64,000 bases of DNA from positions 248,001 through 312,000 of the forward strand of contig NZ_SBKP01000003.1 in assembly GCF_004122115.1 (NCBI RefSeq), given 5' to 3'. Positions 46,130 through 55,478 of this stretch are shown piece by piece. The position numbers and the translations under genes were made by a program. The stretch comes from Sphingobium fluviale. Its GTDB lineage: Bacteria; Pseudomonadota; Alphaproteobacteria; Sphingomonadales; Sphingomonadaceae. Position 1 is the first letter of the stretch; each line of letters opens with the position of its first letter. The notes beneath the pieces are model-generated. The model was not told the origin of the DNA and ran no database searches. It saw only the letters and a list, made by a program, of their open reading frames with translations.

Positions 46130-48415
46130 TCAGTCCTTCAGCCTGTCGATCGCCTGTGCCAGCGCGACATAGAGCTTGCCGATGTCTGATGACAGCAAGG
46201 TGACGGCGATGGAGCTGCCATCGCGCGTCGGCAAAATTGCGCGCAGCATCGCTTCGAAGTCATGGATATAGCGATTGACGCCGTCATGGAAACCCGCGTC
46301 GCGCTGATAGAGTGCCCAGATCTGTTGTGCCTGCGCAGTGTCGATCAGCCGCACCGCGCGGCGCGAGAATACGCCACGGTCGCCTTTGAGATAGGCCGCC
46401 CACAGGGTGTCGCTCACCTCGCCGGAGAGGATTTTCGTCACGTCGATGGCGATGCTATTCAGCGAGTCGATGAGTGTGGCGGACTGGTGAGAGAAGCTGT
46501 CCTGCTCGCGCTTTTGCGCCGCTTCGTCGGCCTCGGCGATCCGCTGCTCTATCGCGGCGGTGGTGTCGGCAATGGTGATGAGCTGGCGCATCAGCCTGTC
46601 AGACGCCGCATGGGCGGCTTGCACCGCGCGCTCCGCCACGTTGCTCACTTCCTCTATGCGTGCGCGGAAGACATCGCCCAGCCGCTCGTTCATCGCCTGC
46701 TCGCTGGCGTCGCCGATCTGGCTGCCCGCCTCGGCAATGGCATTGAACAGCGCTTCCTTGGCGCGCTCGCCCGCCTGCTCTGCTGTATCCTTGATGCGCA
46801 GCAATGTGGCGACCATCTGCGGCCCGGCGCTGTCTGACAGACGCCGCGCGCCCGTATCCGCCGATTCGATCGCGAGGTTGAGCGCATCGACCTGCTCCCG
46901 ACACCCGGCGAGTGTGTTTTCGCCGCTGTGGAGCAGCTCGCGCAGCTTGCGCTGCTGGCCGCTCAGCAGCTCCTCGGATTCGCGCGCATGGCCGAGCACA
47001 GAGGCGGACATCGATTCCAGATGCTCGATCTCCGGCATGATGACGCTGAGCAGGCGCTGGCTGCTGTCGATCTTGTCGTTGAGGCGAGCCAGCGCAGCGG
47101 GGTGGCCTTCATCCATCTCGCGCACGCTGGCATCGAGCGCCGTCAGCAGCCCTTCGGTGCGGGCGATCATACCCTCGGCGGCCCTGTTGCCAGACTCCAG
47201 CGCCTCATCAAGCTTCTGTGTGCGGTTTGTGAGGCTCTCCATCGCCTCTGCCATCCGCTCAGAGCTGGTAACGCCGACCGACTGGAGCTGTGCAAACTCG
47301 TCGCTTAGCGTTTCGATGCGCAGCGACATGGTGCGGGTGATATCGCCGATAACTTCTGCGCGATCCTGCACCAGCGTGTCCAGCTCGCGCAGTCGCGTCT
47401 CGATCTGGGCGATGCTCTCGCCATAGGCCAGCACCGCCTGCCCGCCAATCGCGCCCAGGGACGAGCGCGATTGCTCGACCAGCATGTTAAGCTCGGTCGA
47501 GCGCATATCGAGCGCGACTCCGGCCTCGTCTATCGCCCTGCGCGCTATGTCTATCGCGGCATCGATGCGGTTGGCGCTGATGTCGGCCATGCCCGTCACC
47601 TCTTCGGAGGCGGAGCGGGTGGCATCCTGTATCCGCATCAATTGTGCGGTGAGGCTCTGGGTGGTGGTGGTGGTGCGGGTGCGGGCTTCGTCCAGCATGC
47701 GGCCAAGCGAATCGAGCCGCGCTTCCAGCCGGTCGACCTTCTCCTCCAGCGTATCGCTACCCAAAGACAGCGCGGATGCGACACGGTTCGTGCGTGTCTC
47801 TACATCGGGCATGGCATCGACCAGCCGGCCAAACTGGGTGGCAAGGCTGAGGCCTGCGCGCTCGATGATCTCTGCTTGCTGTGCCGATGTGCTGGCATGC
47901 TGGGTCAGCGTACGCGCTGCGGCCTCCAGGTTCTGGCTGGCCGCGCCGCCATATTCCTCCAGCAGGCTGGCCTGATCGCGCAGGGTTTGCCGTGCGGTAT
48001 CAAGCTGCTGGTTGACGATGGCGAGGCGCATGTCGAGCGCGTCGGCCTCCGTGCGGAGTTGTGTCGAAATGCGGGCAAAGCGATCCGCCTCACCCATGCT
48101 CCCGCGCACTAGGATGAGATAGAGAATACCCAGCAGGATGAGCGGGGTGGATATGCCAGCCGCCGCAAGCGGTATCTGCTCCAGCCCTGGCATCCGAAAG
48201 CCGCGCTGCACGAGCAGATAGGCCGCAAAGCCGATCCAGCCCAGCGCAAGGGCAATAATCGCGAACCGTCCCGCCTTGACCCAGCTCGAAATGGCCGAAG
48301 GTTCGGGGGCATATTCCGGCTCGATCAGCGTATCATCGGCATAAGACGCGAAGCCCGCGCCTTCGCCAGCCTGATCCAGATCTTCGCCGAATTGTTCTTC
48401 GCGCCTCAGGCCCAC
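46130..48415 (-). CDS. Large coiled-coil membrane protein, TipN-like
   Basis: A 761-residue protein. Two helices near residues 48-70 and 82-103 anchor a very long, almost uninterrupted alpha-helical region (about 110-690) rich in Ala, Glu, Arg, Ser and Thr, with a compact C-terminal domain (FSRRAVRLIDTAQAQQIWALYQRD, VNRYIHDFEAMLRAI). This layout and the C-terminal segment resemble TipN, the Caulobacter new-pole marker that orients growth and chromosome segregation. I am moderately sure of the relationship; generic coiled-coil similarity could mislead. It is monocistronic, convergent with the DUF1467 gene and divergent from the Hpt-like gene. Confidence 0.6.
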   Translation of the reverse strand: MGLRREEQFGEDLDQAGEGAGFASYADDTLIEPEYAPEPSAISSWVKAGRFAIIALALGWIGFAAYLLVQRGFRMPGLEQIPLAAAGISTPLILLGILYLILVRGSMGEADRFARISTQLRTEADALDMRLAIVNQQLDTARQTLRDQASLLEEYGGAASQNLEAAARTLTQHASTSAQQAEIIERAGLSLATQFGRLVDAMPDVETRTNRVASALSLGSDTLEEKVDRLEARLDSLGRMLDEARTRTTTTTQSLTAQLMRIQDATRSASEEVTGMADISANRIDAAIDIARRAIDEAGVALDMRSTELNMLVEQSRSSLGAIGGQAVLAYGESIAQIETRLRELDTLVQDRAEVIGDITRTMSLRIETLSDEFAQLQSVGVTSSERMAEAMESLTNRTQKLDEALESGNRAAEGMIARTEGLLTALDASVREMDEGHPAALARLNDKIDSSQRLLSVIMPEIEHLESMSASVLGHARESEELLSGQQRKLRELLHSGENTLAGCREQVDALNLAIESADTGARRLSDSAGPQMVATLLRIKDTAEQAGERAKEALFNAIAEAGSQIGDASEQAMNERLGDVFRARIEEVSNVAERAVQAAHAASDRLMRQLITIADTTAAIEQRIAEADEAAQKREQDSFSHQSATLIDSLNSIAIDVTKILSGEVSDTLWAAYLKGDRGVFSRRAVRLIDTAQAQQIWALYQRDAGFHDGVNRYIHDFEAMLRAILPTRDGSSIAVTLLSSDIGKLYVALAQAIDRLKD

Positions 48416-48515
48416 GATATCATCCCCGTTTCAGCCCCGGACTGTAGCAGCTTTTTTCGCGCAGCAAATGCCTATTTGCAACTGCTTGTTAACCGCGAAC
48501 CATTAGGATCGTCCA

Positions 48516-48818
48516 ATGGCTTTTGAAGGCGGAAACCTCAATATGGCACTGGCCGCGGCGGTGGGCGATGACGCCAGCCTTGTCCGCGACCTGCGCCGTG
48601 CGTTCCTCGAAAGCGCCGATCGGCAGATCGATCTGCTGTCCCGCGCGGGCGATGAATCGGCATGGCATCTGGCGCTGTGGCGGCTGAAGGGCCTGAGTGG
48701 CAGCTTCGGCGTGGTTCATATGATCGCTCTGATCGATGAGGCGCAAGGCTCTGCTCCGGGCGACGCGAAGATCGTGCGCCGCCTGCGCTCCGCACTCGAT
48801 ATGCTCTCGGCGGACTGA
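48516..48818 (+). CDS. Hpt-domain-like protein lacking the phosphorylatable histidine
   Basis: A 100-residue four-helix protein. The second half carries the Hpt core, WRLKGLSGSFGVVHMIALIDE, but the residue aligned with the phospho-accepting His of HxxKG is Trp55; the nearest His is His51, one turn earlier. Hpt proteins pass phosphate between histidine kinase and response regulator; this one cannot do so in the usual way unless His51 takes over. It may instead bind a receiver domain as a competitor (inference). A divergent promoter with the TipN-like gene is expected in 48416-48515. Confidence 0.68.
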   Translation: MAFEGGNLNMALAAAVGDDASLVRDLRRAFLESADRQIDLLSRAGDESAWHLALWRLKGLSGSFGVVHMIALIDEAQGSAPGDAKIVRRLRSALDMLSAD

Positions 48819-48931
48819 CTTTACTCAATAGTGCCGGGTGAGGTAGGCGCGATGCGAAGCGCCTCTTGCATATCGCGCGCCATGTTGCGAAGGTTGCCTT
48901 TCACGAAAAGCAACCGGGTTCCGCACAATCT

Positions 48932-50110
48932 ATGCCTCTCGCCGCGATCCTCTCCGCCATGGCGCCATCGACTGACCGGCCCGGCGTGCCGCGTGCCCAG
49001 ATTGTGTTCGCGGCGCAGACGCTGATCGAATATCAGGCGCGGCAGGCGATGCAGGCGGGCGCGAGCCAGATCTTTGTGATGGTGGAGGCGGTGACGCCAT
49101 CGCTCTCGCGCATGGTCGATCAGTTCGCCGCCACTGGCGTGCAGGTTCATCTCATCCGCGATATGCCGAGCCTTGTGCGCCAGCTCCCGCGCGAGAGCGA
49201 CGTGCTGTTGTTTGCCGATGGCGCCGTGATCGATCAGGCCTATGTGGCGCAGGTCGGCAAGGCGGAGGGGAACGCGCTGCTGGTGGCGCAGGATGACACC
49301 GGCACCGCGCATCTTGAGCGGGTGGATGCACAGCACCGCTGGGCCGGGCTTGCGCGGGTGTCTCCGCGCACCCTGTTCAATACGCTGGATCTGATTGGCG
49401 ACTGGGACGTGGTCCTCACCCTGATGCGCGCGGTGGTGCAGAGCGTGCCGCAGCGCGTTGTGGTGGAGCCTGCCGATATAGCGGAGGGCCGCGTCGCGCT
49501 GGTCGAGCGGCAGGATACAGCCGATCTCATAGGCCGCGCACTCGTTGCGGTGCCAGTCGGCGGTAGCGCCGGGGCCGAGCATTATCTGCTGCAACGCCCG
49601 GCGCGCATGGCGGCGACGCATCTGCTGCGCATGCAGATTTCCGCCGCACATATAGGCATTGGCGCGCTGGCTATCGCGGCGCTGGGGCTGCTTGCCATCG
49701 TTCCGGGGTGGACGATATTGGCGCTGCTGCTGATGCTGATCGCGCTGGCGGTGGATATGGTGGCGCGCCAGGTGGCGGCGATGGGGCAGCACGGCGTGAA
49801 TAGTGCTTTAACGGCGCTGGCGCTGCCGATCATGCTCTCGCTCGGCATGGTGTGGCTGGGCGCGCGTCAGGGTGAGTGGTCCAGCGGCCTGCACCTCGCG
49901 ATTCTGAGCCTTGCGGCGGTGATGTTGATGCGGCGTGGGCGGATTTCGGGCCTGCCGCTCTGGGCGTGGATGACGCCGGGCTCGGCATTGCTGCTGCTGC
50001 TGGGCGGCGTGATTGTCGGCCAGTTCGGCGCGGCGCTCGCTCTTGCGGCGCTGCTGGGGCTGCTTTCGCTGGTGGCGATGCTGCTGAGGGACAGTCGGCA
50101 GAGCGGATAG
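48932..50110 (+). CDS. Membrane protein with nucleotidyltransferase-like N-terminal domain
   Basis: A 392-residue protein. Residues 15 to about 210 look like a Rossmann/GT-A nucleotidyltransferase fold (RAQIVFAAQTLIEYQARQAMQAGASQIFVMVE, LLFADGAVIDQA), but the glycine-rich GxGTRM loop of true NTP transferases is not seen. From about 235 there are four to six hydrophobic helices to the end. It recalls the layout of cytidylyltransferase-phosphatidyltransferase fusions, yet no CDP-alcohol motif is visible in the membrane part. The function is unknown. ATG 48959 is an alternative start. Confidence 0.6.
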   Translation: MPLAAILSAMAPSTDRPGVPRAQIVFAAQTLIEYQARQAMQAGASQIFVMVEAVTPSLSRMVDQFAATGVQVHLIRDMPSLVRQLPRESDVLLFADGAVIDQAYVAQVGKAEGNALLVAQDDTGTAHLERVDAQHRWAGLARVSPRTLFNTLDLIGDWDVVLTLMRAVVQSVPQRVVVEPADIAEGRVALVERQDTADLIGRALVAVPVGGSAGAEHYLLQRPARMAATHLLRMQISAAHIGIGALAIAALGLLAIVPGWTILALLLMLIALAVDMVARQVAAMGQHGVNSALTALALPIMLSLGMVWLGARQGEWSSGLHLAILSLAAVMLMRRGRISGLPLWAWMTPGSALLLLLGGVIVGQFGAALALAALLGLLSLVAMLLRDSRQSG

Positions 50111-50157
50111 CATCACAGTTTAGCCTATATTTACTGCGTTGCGTTACATGCTGGATC

Positions 50158-51222
50158 ATGAGCGCACCATTGCCGGAGGAAAACCGGCTCAACCCCCTCT
50201 GGCACAGCGCCTTGCCACCCGGCACCCTGGGTGGCGAGGGCGATGCCATGCGCCATGCGCTGTTTCTGCACCGCTGTTTCGATGGGCGGGCAATGCGCTG
50301 GAGCGAGGCCATGGTGGCGCGGACGCGGCGGCACATTGGCGGCTGCCTCTCTGCCGTTGAACTGGCGCTGAGGCTGGAACTGGGCGCAGAGATCGAGGCG
50401 CGTCTGCCTGATGCGGTGTGCTGGGCGCGGGTGCAGGAAGACCCTGCGCTGCTCAGCCCGGCGCTGCTGGCGGATATGCGCGATCGCGCGGCCATCGGCC
50501 TGATGGCGCAGGATAGCATGCTGGCCGATCAGGCTGATGAGACAGACAATATCTCCTTATCCGCCGAGCAGGCCGATCTGCTCGCCGCACTCACGCTGGC
50601 GCAGTCCGGCTGGGCTGATATCGGGCCGGATGACCGCCCGATGCGCGCCGATTTGCCTGCCGAGGCGATGCCGGAGCTGGTATGGACCGCGGGCGCGCTC
50701 CTCGCCGGTGCACTGATTGGCGGGGATATGGCCGCATCGGCAGCGAAGGCGATAGACCGGGCGTGCGCCGCGCTGCTCACCCGGCATGACGAGCAGCATA
50801 TGCCGTTTGCGCAGGCGGCGCTGCTGGCGCACCGGCTGCGTGGGGCGGGCGACAGTGCGGAAGCGCTGCTCTACCTCGCGCGCCGCCGCCATGTTCTCGC
50901 GCTGCTTGCCCTGGCGGCGGATCGGCTTGCCGTCGATCTGCCCTGCCTTGCCCGCCATGTGATCGAGGGCGAGGAGCGGGCGCTGTTCACACTATGCCGT
51001 GCGGCTCAATTCCCGCGTGAGGTTGCCGTCCGCCTCGTGCTAGGGCGCAGGAGCGTGGCGCGGGGAGTGGATGATTCGGTGCTGGTCGAATATGCCGACG
51101 ACTATGACGGGATGACGGTGGACGCAGCGCGCGCGGCGACGAGCGTGCTGGGCCTTTCCGCGCCGCTGCGGGCAATGCTGGCGGCGGTTTCGGCGCGGCG
51201 GTCGCTGCGCCATGGCGCCTGA
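50158..51222 (+). CDS. Helical protein, DUF2336-like
   Basis: A 354-residue, almost fully alpha-helical, soluble protein rich in Ala, Leu, Arg and Asp (LARRRHVLALLALAADRLAVDLPCLARHVIEGEERALFTLCRAAQFPREVAVRLVL region, residues about 240-295). Its repeat-like helices and its place directly before a histidine-kinase-like gene agree with DUF2336, but the match is from memory. The ATG at 50158 is 48 bases after the previous stop; the end overlaps the next gene by 11 bases, so the two are probably coupled and may work together. Confidence 0.55.
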   Translation: MSAPLPEENRLNPLWHSALPPGTLGGEGDAMRHALFLHRCFDGRAMRWSEAMVARTRRHIGGCLSAVELALRLELGAEIEARLPDAVCWARVQEDPALLSPALLADMRDRAAIGLMAQDSMLADQADETDNISLSAEQADLLAALTLAQSGWADIGPDDRPMRADLPAEAMPELVWTAGALLAGALIGGDMAASAAKAIDRACAALLTRHDEQHMPFAQAALLAHRLRGAGDSAEALLYLARRRHVLALLALAADRLAVDLPCLARHVIEGEERALFTLCRAAQFPREVAVRLVLGRRSVARGVDDSVLVEYADDYDGMTVDAARAATSVLGLSAPLRAMLAAVSARRSLRHGA

Positions 51223-52597
51223 TATGCCCAGGAGCGGCGCCCTCCTGCTGCGCCTTGGCCCCGCAGACCATATTCTCAGCGCCGATGACGCGATCCTGAT
51301 GCTCCAGGCTCAGGCGGGCGGCGCGTCTGATGGCCGCATCGCCGTGCCGCAGATCGCGGCCGTGGCGCGGCTGGCCCGGCGGCTGAACATCCTGATTGCG
51401 CGGCCGTTGCTGATCGGCGGGGATCATAGCGATATCCGCCTGTGGGTGCGCGCCAGGCCGGTCGAGGGCGGGGTAGAGCTGGGTTTTTCCGAATGGCAGG
51501 AGGTGCCGCACCTTCCGTTGAGCGAAAACGCGGCGTTACGCGCGGCGGAGATCGCGCTGGCGGCGGATGGCGCCGAGTGGCGCACCGATGCGCAGATGCG
51601 TTTCCTCCATGCGGGGGATACGCTGGAGTTTGTCGCTGCCGGAGACGAGTTTGCAGCAACTTTTCCTGAAAGCGCGGGCGGGGAGCACCCGCTCGCCGCT
51701 GCCATTGCCGCGCATCGTCCCTTCTTCGGGCTGGAGGCGCGCGGCGGGCCGGACGCGCGGCTTATCGCGCTTTCCGGCCATCCGTTGTTCGATGCGGACG
51801 GCTCGTTTCTGGGCTATCGCGGCAAGGCGAGCAGCGTTGAGGAAACGCAGCGCACCGTGCTGCCCGATACCTCGGCCCACACGTCGGCTGCACAGCCACT
51901 GCCAGCAGGCCCCACGATCCCCGATTTCGGCAAGCGGCTGGACCTCGCGCTGCGCCAGCCGCTCACGCGCATCATCGCCAATGCGGAGACGATCAAGAGC
52001 CGGGTCGAAGGGCCGATCCGGGGCGATTACGCCGCCTATGCCGCCGATATTGCCGATGCCGGGCGGCATCTGATGGAGCTGGTCGATGACTTGGCCGATC
52101 TGCAGGCGATAGACCGGCCCAATTTCACGGTCGCGCAGGAGGATATAGACCTCGCCGACATCGCACGGCGCGCCGCTGGCCTGCTTGGCGTCAAGGCGGC
52201 GGACAGGGGGCTGCGCATCGAAGCGCCCAAGGCCGATGAACACGCGCCCGCCATTGGCGAGTTTCGCCGCGCGCTCCAGATCGCGGTCAACCTGCTCGGC
52301 AATGCCGTGCGCTATTCGCCGGAGCAGTCGATCATATGGCTGCGCGCGGAAACAGACGGCGGCGTGGCATCGCTGGTTGTCGCCGATCAGGGGCGCGGCA
52401 TCGCGCTGGAGGATCAGCAGCGCGTGTTCGAAAAGTTCGAGCGGCTGGGGCGCGAAGATGTCTCCGGCACCGGCCTTGGCCTCTATATCTCGCGCCGCCT
52501 TGCCCGCGCGATGGCCGGAGACATTACGATAGACAGCGCACCGGGGCAGGGCGCGCGTTTTGTCCTCACTTTGCCTGCTGCTGGCACCCCCGAATAA
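51212..52597 (+). CDS. Histidine-kinase-like protein with degenerate H-box
   Basis: A 461-residue soluble protein. Residues 1-215 hold a degenerate PAS-like sensor region with no membrane helix. The dimerisation helix reads LDLALRQPLTRI at 243-254 where active kinases have SHELRTPLxxI: Leu245 replaces the phospho-accepting His. The ATP-binding domain is intact, with N-box NLLGNAVRYS (N364), DQGRGIA near 393, FEKF near 406 and GTGLGLYIS at 419-427. It may bind or hydrolyse ATP, act on a partner, or be purely regulatory. It is translationally coupled to the DUF2336-like gene. Confidence 0.8.
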   Translation: MAPDMPRSGALLLRLGPADHILSADDAILMLQAQAGGASDGRIAVPQIAAVARLARRLNILIARPLLIGGDHSDIRLWVRARPVEGGVELGFSEWQEVPHLPLSENAALRAAEIALAADGAEWRTDAQMRFLHAGDTLEFVAAGDEFAATFPESAGGEHPLAAAIAAHRPFFGLEARGGPDARLIALSGHPLFDADGSFLGYRGKASSVEETQRTVLPDTSAHTSAAQPLPAGPTIPDFGKRLDLALRQPLTRIIANAETIKSRVEGPIRGDYAAYAADIADAGRHLMELVDDLADLQAIDRPNFTVAQEDIDLADIARRAAGLLGVKAADRGLRIEAPKADEHAPAIGEFRRALQIAVNLLGNAVRYSPEQSIIWLRAETDGGVASLVVADQGRGIALEDQQRVFEKFERLGREDVSGTGLGLYISRRLARAMAGDITIDSAPGQGARFVLTLPAAGTPE

Positions 52598-52600
52598 GAA

Positions 52601-52624
52601 AAGGCGGACCATCCGGCCCGCCTT
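52601..52624 (-). terminator. Likely intrinsic terminator for gltA
   Basis: AAGGCGG (52601-52607) and CCGCCTT (52618-52624) form a 7-bp stem with a 10-base loop. On the minus strand the hairpin is followed by TTCTTATT, a T-rich tract, 24 bases beyond the gltA stop. It lies between convergent genes and may also slow transcription coming from the plus strand, where no T-run follows. Confidence 0.6.
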
Positions 52625-52648
52625 CCCAAAACATCGCTATGTTCGCAA

Positions 52649-53935
52649 TTACCGCTTGTCGACCGGCACATAATCGCGCTGGGTCGGCCCGGTGTAAAGC
52701 TGGCGCGGGCGGCCGATCTTCTGCGCGGGGTCCGAGATCATTTCATTCCACTGCGCCACCCAGCCCACGGTGCGGGCAAGCGCGAAGAGCACGGTGAACA
52801 TGTCGGTCGGGAAACCGATGGCCGAGAGGATCACGCCCGAATAGAAGTCCACATTGGGATAAAGCTTCTTCTCGATGAAATAGGGGTCGTGCAGCGCGAT
52901 CTGCTCCAGCTCCTTCGCCACGTCGAAGATCGGATCTTTGACGCCCAGCTTCTCCAGCACGTCCTTTGCGGTCTTCTGCATCACGGTGGCGCGAGGATCG
53001 TAATTTTTATAGACGCGGTGGCCGAAGCCCATCAGGCGGAAGGGATCGTTCTTGTCTTTGGCGCGGGCGATATATTCGGGGATCTTGTCCACGGTGCCGA
53101 TCTCGCGCAGCATGTTCAGCGCGGCCTCGTTTGCGCCGCCATGCGCCGGGCCCCACAGGCAGGCGATGCCCGCCGCGATGCAGGCAAACGGGTTCGCGCC
53201 CGAAGACCCTGCAAGGCGCACGGTCGAGGTCGAGGCGTTCTGCTCATGGTCGGCATGGAGGATGAAGATCTTGTCCATCGCATCCTCGATAACCGGATCG
53301 ACGACATATTCCTCGGCGGGGACAGAGAAGGTCATGCGCAGGAAATTGCCGGTGTAGGACAGGTCGTTGCGCGGATAGACGAACGGCTGACCGCTCGAAT
53401 ATTTATACGCCATGGCGGCGAGCGTCGGCATCTTCGCGATCAGGCGATGGCTGGCAATGCGCCGCTGCACCGGATCGTTGATGTCGGTCGAGTCGTGATA
53501 GAAGGCCGAGAGCGCGCCCACAACGCCGCACATGATCGCCATTGGGTGCGCATCGCGCCGGAAGCCGCGATAGAAAGTGCTCAGCTGCTCATGCACCATA
53601 GTGTGGCGGGTGATCGTGGTCTTGAACGTGTCCAGCGTTTCCCGATCCGGCAGCTCGCCGTTCAGCAGCAGATACGCGACCTCCATAAAGCTCGATTGCT
53701 CGGCGAGCTGGTCGATTGGATAGCCGCGATGAAGCAATATGCCTTCGTCGCCATCGATATAGGTGAGGCCTGAGTCGCAGCTCGCTGTCGAGGTGAAACC
53801 GGGATCATAGGTGAACATGCCAGTATCGGCATAGAGCTTGCGAATGTCGATGACCTGAGGGCCGACCGATCCGTCCAGCACCGCATAGTCATGCGCGCCG
53901 CCGCCTACCTCGATTTTTGCTGAATTGCCCGCCAT
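52649..53935 (-). CDS. gltA: Citrate synthase
   Basis: A 428-residue type II citrate synthase. Catalytic elements are [10 protein letters not shown] near 232-241, [16 protein letters not shown] near 265-280 and [12 protein letters not shown] near 313-324 (active-site histidines in the first two). It condenses acetyl-CoA with oxaloacetate as entry to the TCA cycle. It lies 17 bases behind gltX on the same strand. Confidence 0.97.
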   Translation of the reverse strand: MAGNSAKIEVGGGAHDYAVLDGSVGPQVIDIRKLYADTGMFTYDPGFTSTASCDSGLTYIDGDEGILLHRGYPIDQLAEQSSFMEVAYLLLNGELPDRETLDTFKTTITRHTMVHEQLSTFYRGFRRDAHPMAIMCGVVGALSAFYHDSTDINDPVQRRIASHRLIAKMPTLAAMAYKYSSGQPFVYPRNDLSYTGNFLRMTFSVPAEEYVVDPVIEDAMDKIFILHADHEQNASTSTVRLAGSSGANPFACIAAGIACLWGPAHGGANEAALNMLREIGTVDKIPEYIARAKDKNDPFRLMGFGHRVYKNYDPRATVMQKTAKDVLEKLGVKDPIFDVAKELEQIALHDPYFIEKKLYPNVDFYSGVILSAIGFPTDMFTVLFALARTVGWVAQWNEMISDPAQKIGRPRQLYTGPTQRDYVPVDKR

Positions 53936-53952
53936 AATATGTCTCCCTGTCT

Positions 53953-55389
53953 TTACCCCTGAACGCCCAGTGCAGCGGCGTCTTCAAGCCTTGCCAAAAC
54001 CTCTTCCTTGCCGAGCAGGAACAGGACATCGAATATTCCGGGGGAGGTTGTGCGCCCCGTGAGGGCCGCACGCAGAGGCTGCGCTACCTTCCCTAACCCG
54101 ATTTCCGCCGTTTCCGCAACCCCGCGTATGCGTTCTTCAATCGACGATACAGTCCAATCGTCAATATTTTCCAACGCTCTCGCACATGTGATTACCAGAT
54201 CGGTTCCTGCCGCGTCCAGCAGGGCCATGGCCTTGTCGTCTGGCACCAGGGGCCGTTGGGCGAATAGGAACAGCGCGCCGTCAGCAATTTCATCGAGTGT
54301 CTTGGCGCGCGGCTTGAGGCCTTCCATCGCCGTGGTGAGCAGCGCCGTGTCCGCTTCGCTCAAGGCGCGGCCCGTCAGAGCGGCAATGCGCGGGGCGACC
54401 AAGGCGGCAAGGCGGGCGTTATCTGCCTCGCGGATATAGTGGCCGTTGAGGTTTTCCAGCTTCTTGATGTCAAAACGCGAGGGCGAGCGGCCAACGCCTG
54501 CCAGATCGAACAGCTCGATCGCCCGTTCAACTGTGATGATCTCCTCGTCGCCATGGCCCCAACCGAGGCGCAAGAGGTAGTTGCACACCGCTTCGGGCAG
54601 CATGCCCAGCGCGTCGCGATAGGCATCGACCCCCATCGCGCCGTGGCGCTTGGAGAGTTTTGCCCCGTCTGCGCCGTGGATCAGCGGGATGTGGGCATAG
54701 ACCGGCTCTTCCCAGTTCATCGCCCGGATAATGCAGAGCTGGCGGAAGGCATTGTTCAAATGGTCGTCGCCACGGATCACATGGGTGACGCCCATGTCCC
54801 GGTCATCCACCACCACGGCAAGCATATAGGTCGGCGTGCCATCGGAACGCAGCAGGATCATGTCGTCCAGCTCGGCGTTACGCACAACGACGCGGCCCTG
54901 CACTGCATCCTCGATCACGGTTTCGCCCTCGCGCGGAGCCTTGATGCGGATGACGAACGGCTTGTCGCCGCCCTCCGCAGGGTCACGATCGCGCCAGCGC
55001 CCGTCATAGCGCATCGGCTGCTTGGCCGCGCGCTGCTGCTCTCTCAGCTCCGCCAGCTCTTCAGGCGTGGCGAAGCATTTATAGGCGTGACCGGCAGCGA
55101 GCATCTGATGCGCCACCTCGGCATGGCGCGCCGCGCGGGAGAATTGATAGACCGGCGGCGCATCGCTCGAAAGGCCCAGCCAGCTCAGCCCGTCAAGGAT
55201 CGCGTCAATCGCCGCATCGGTGGAGCGGGCGCGGTCTGTGTCCTCGATCCGCAGGAGGTAGGTGCCGCCATGATGGCGCGCAAACAGCCAGTTGAACAGC
55301 GCGGTGCGGGCGCCACCGATGTGGAGATAGCCGGTCGGCGAGGGCGCGAACCGCGTAACGACAGGCTTTTTTTCTCCGGTTGCGTTCAC
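53953..55389 (-). CDS. gltX: Glutamate--tRNA ligase
   Basis: A 478-residue class I synthetase. The HIGH motif is in [19 protein letters not shown] near 16-34 and the KMSKS motif is AKLSKRHGA near 249. The C-terminal anticodon-binding region is helical and of normal length. It charges tRNA-Glu; the discriminating or non-discriminating type cannot be decided here. It is divergent from comEC, with about 90 bases between. Confidence 0.97.
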   Translation of the reverse strand: MNATGEKKPVVTRFAPSPTGYLHIGGARTALFNWLFARHHGGTYLLRIEDTDRARSTDAAIDAILDGLSWLGLSSDAPPVYQFSRAARHAEVAHQMLAAGHAYKCFATPEELAELREQQRAAKQPMRYDGRWRDRDPAEGGDKPFVIRIKAPREGETVIEDAVQGRVVVRNAELDDMILLRSDGTPTYMLAVVVDDRDMGVTHVIRGDDHLNNAFRQLCIIRAMNWEEPVYAHIPLIHGADGAKLSKRHGAMGVDAYRDALGMLPEAVCNYLLRLGWGHGDEEIITVERAIELFDLAGVGRSPSRFDIKKLENLNGHYIREADNARLAALVAPRIAALTGRALSEADTALLTTAMEGLKPRAKTLDEIADGALFLFAQRPLVPDDKAMALLDAAGTDLVITCARALENIDDWTVSSIEERIRGVAETAEIGLGKVAQPLRAALTGRTTSPGIFDVLFLLGKEEVLARLEDAAALGVQG

Positions 55390-55478
55390 TCAGCTTTTCT
55401 CCGACAATCCTCATTCCGGCTTGGTGCCGGTTTTCTGCGACAGTGCGACCCTGCCCCAAGGATTCTGGCGCCCCTAGC

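Noticed and set aside
49876..50157. In-frame extension upstream of the DUF2336-like gene
   Set aside because: It lies inside the membrane part of the preceding gene in another frame and has poor composition.
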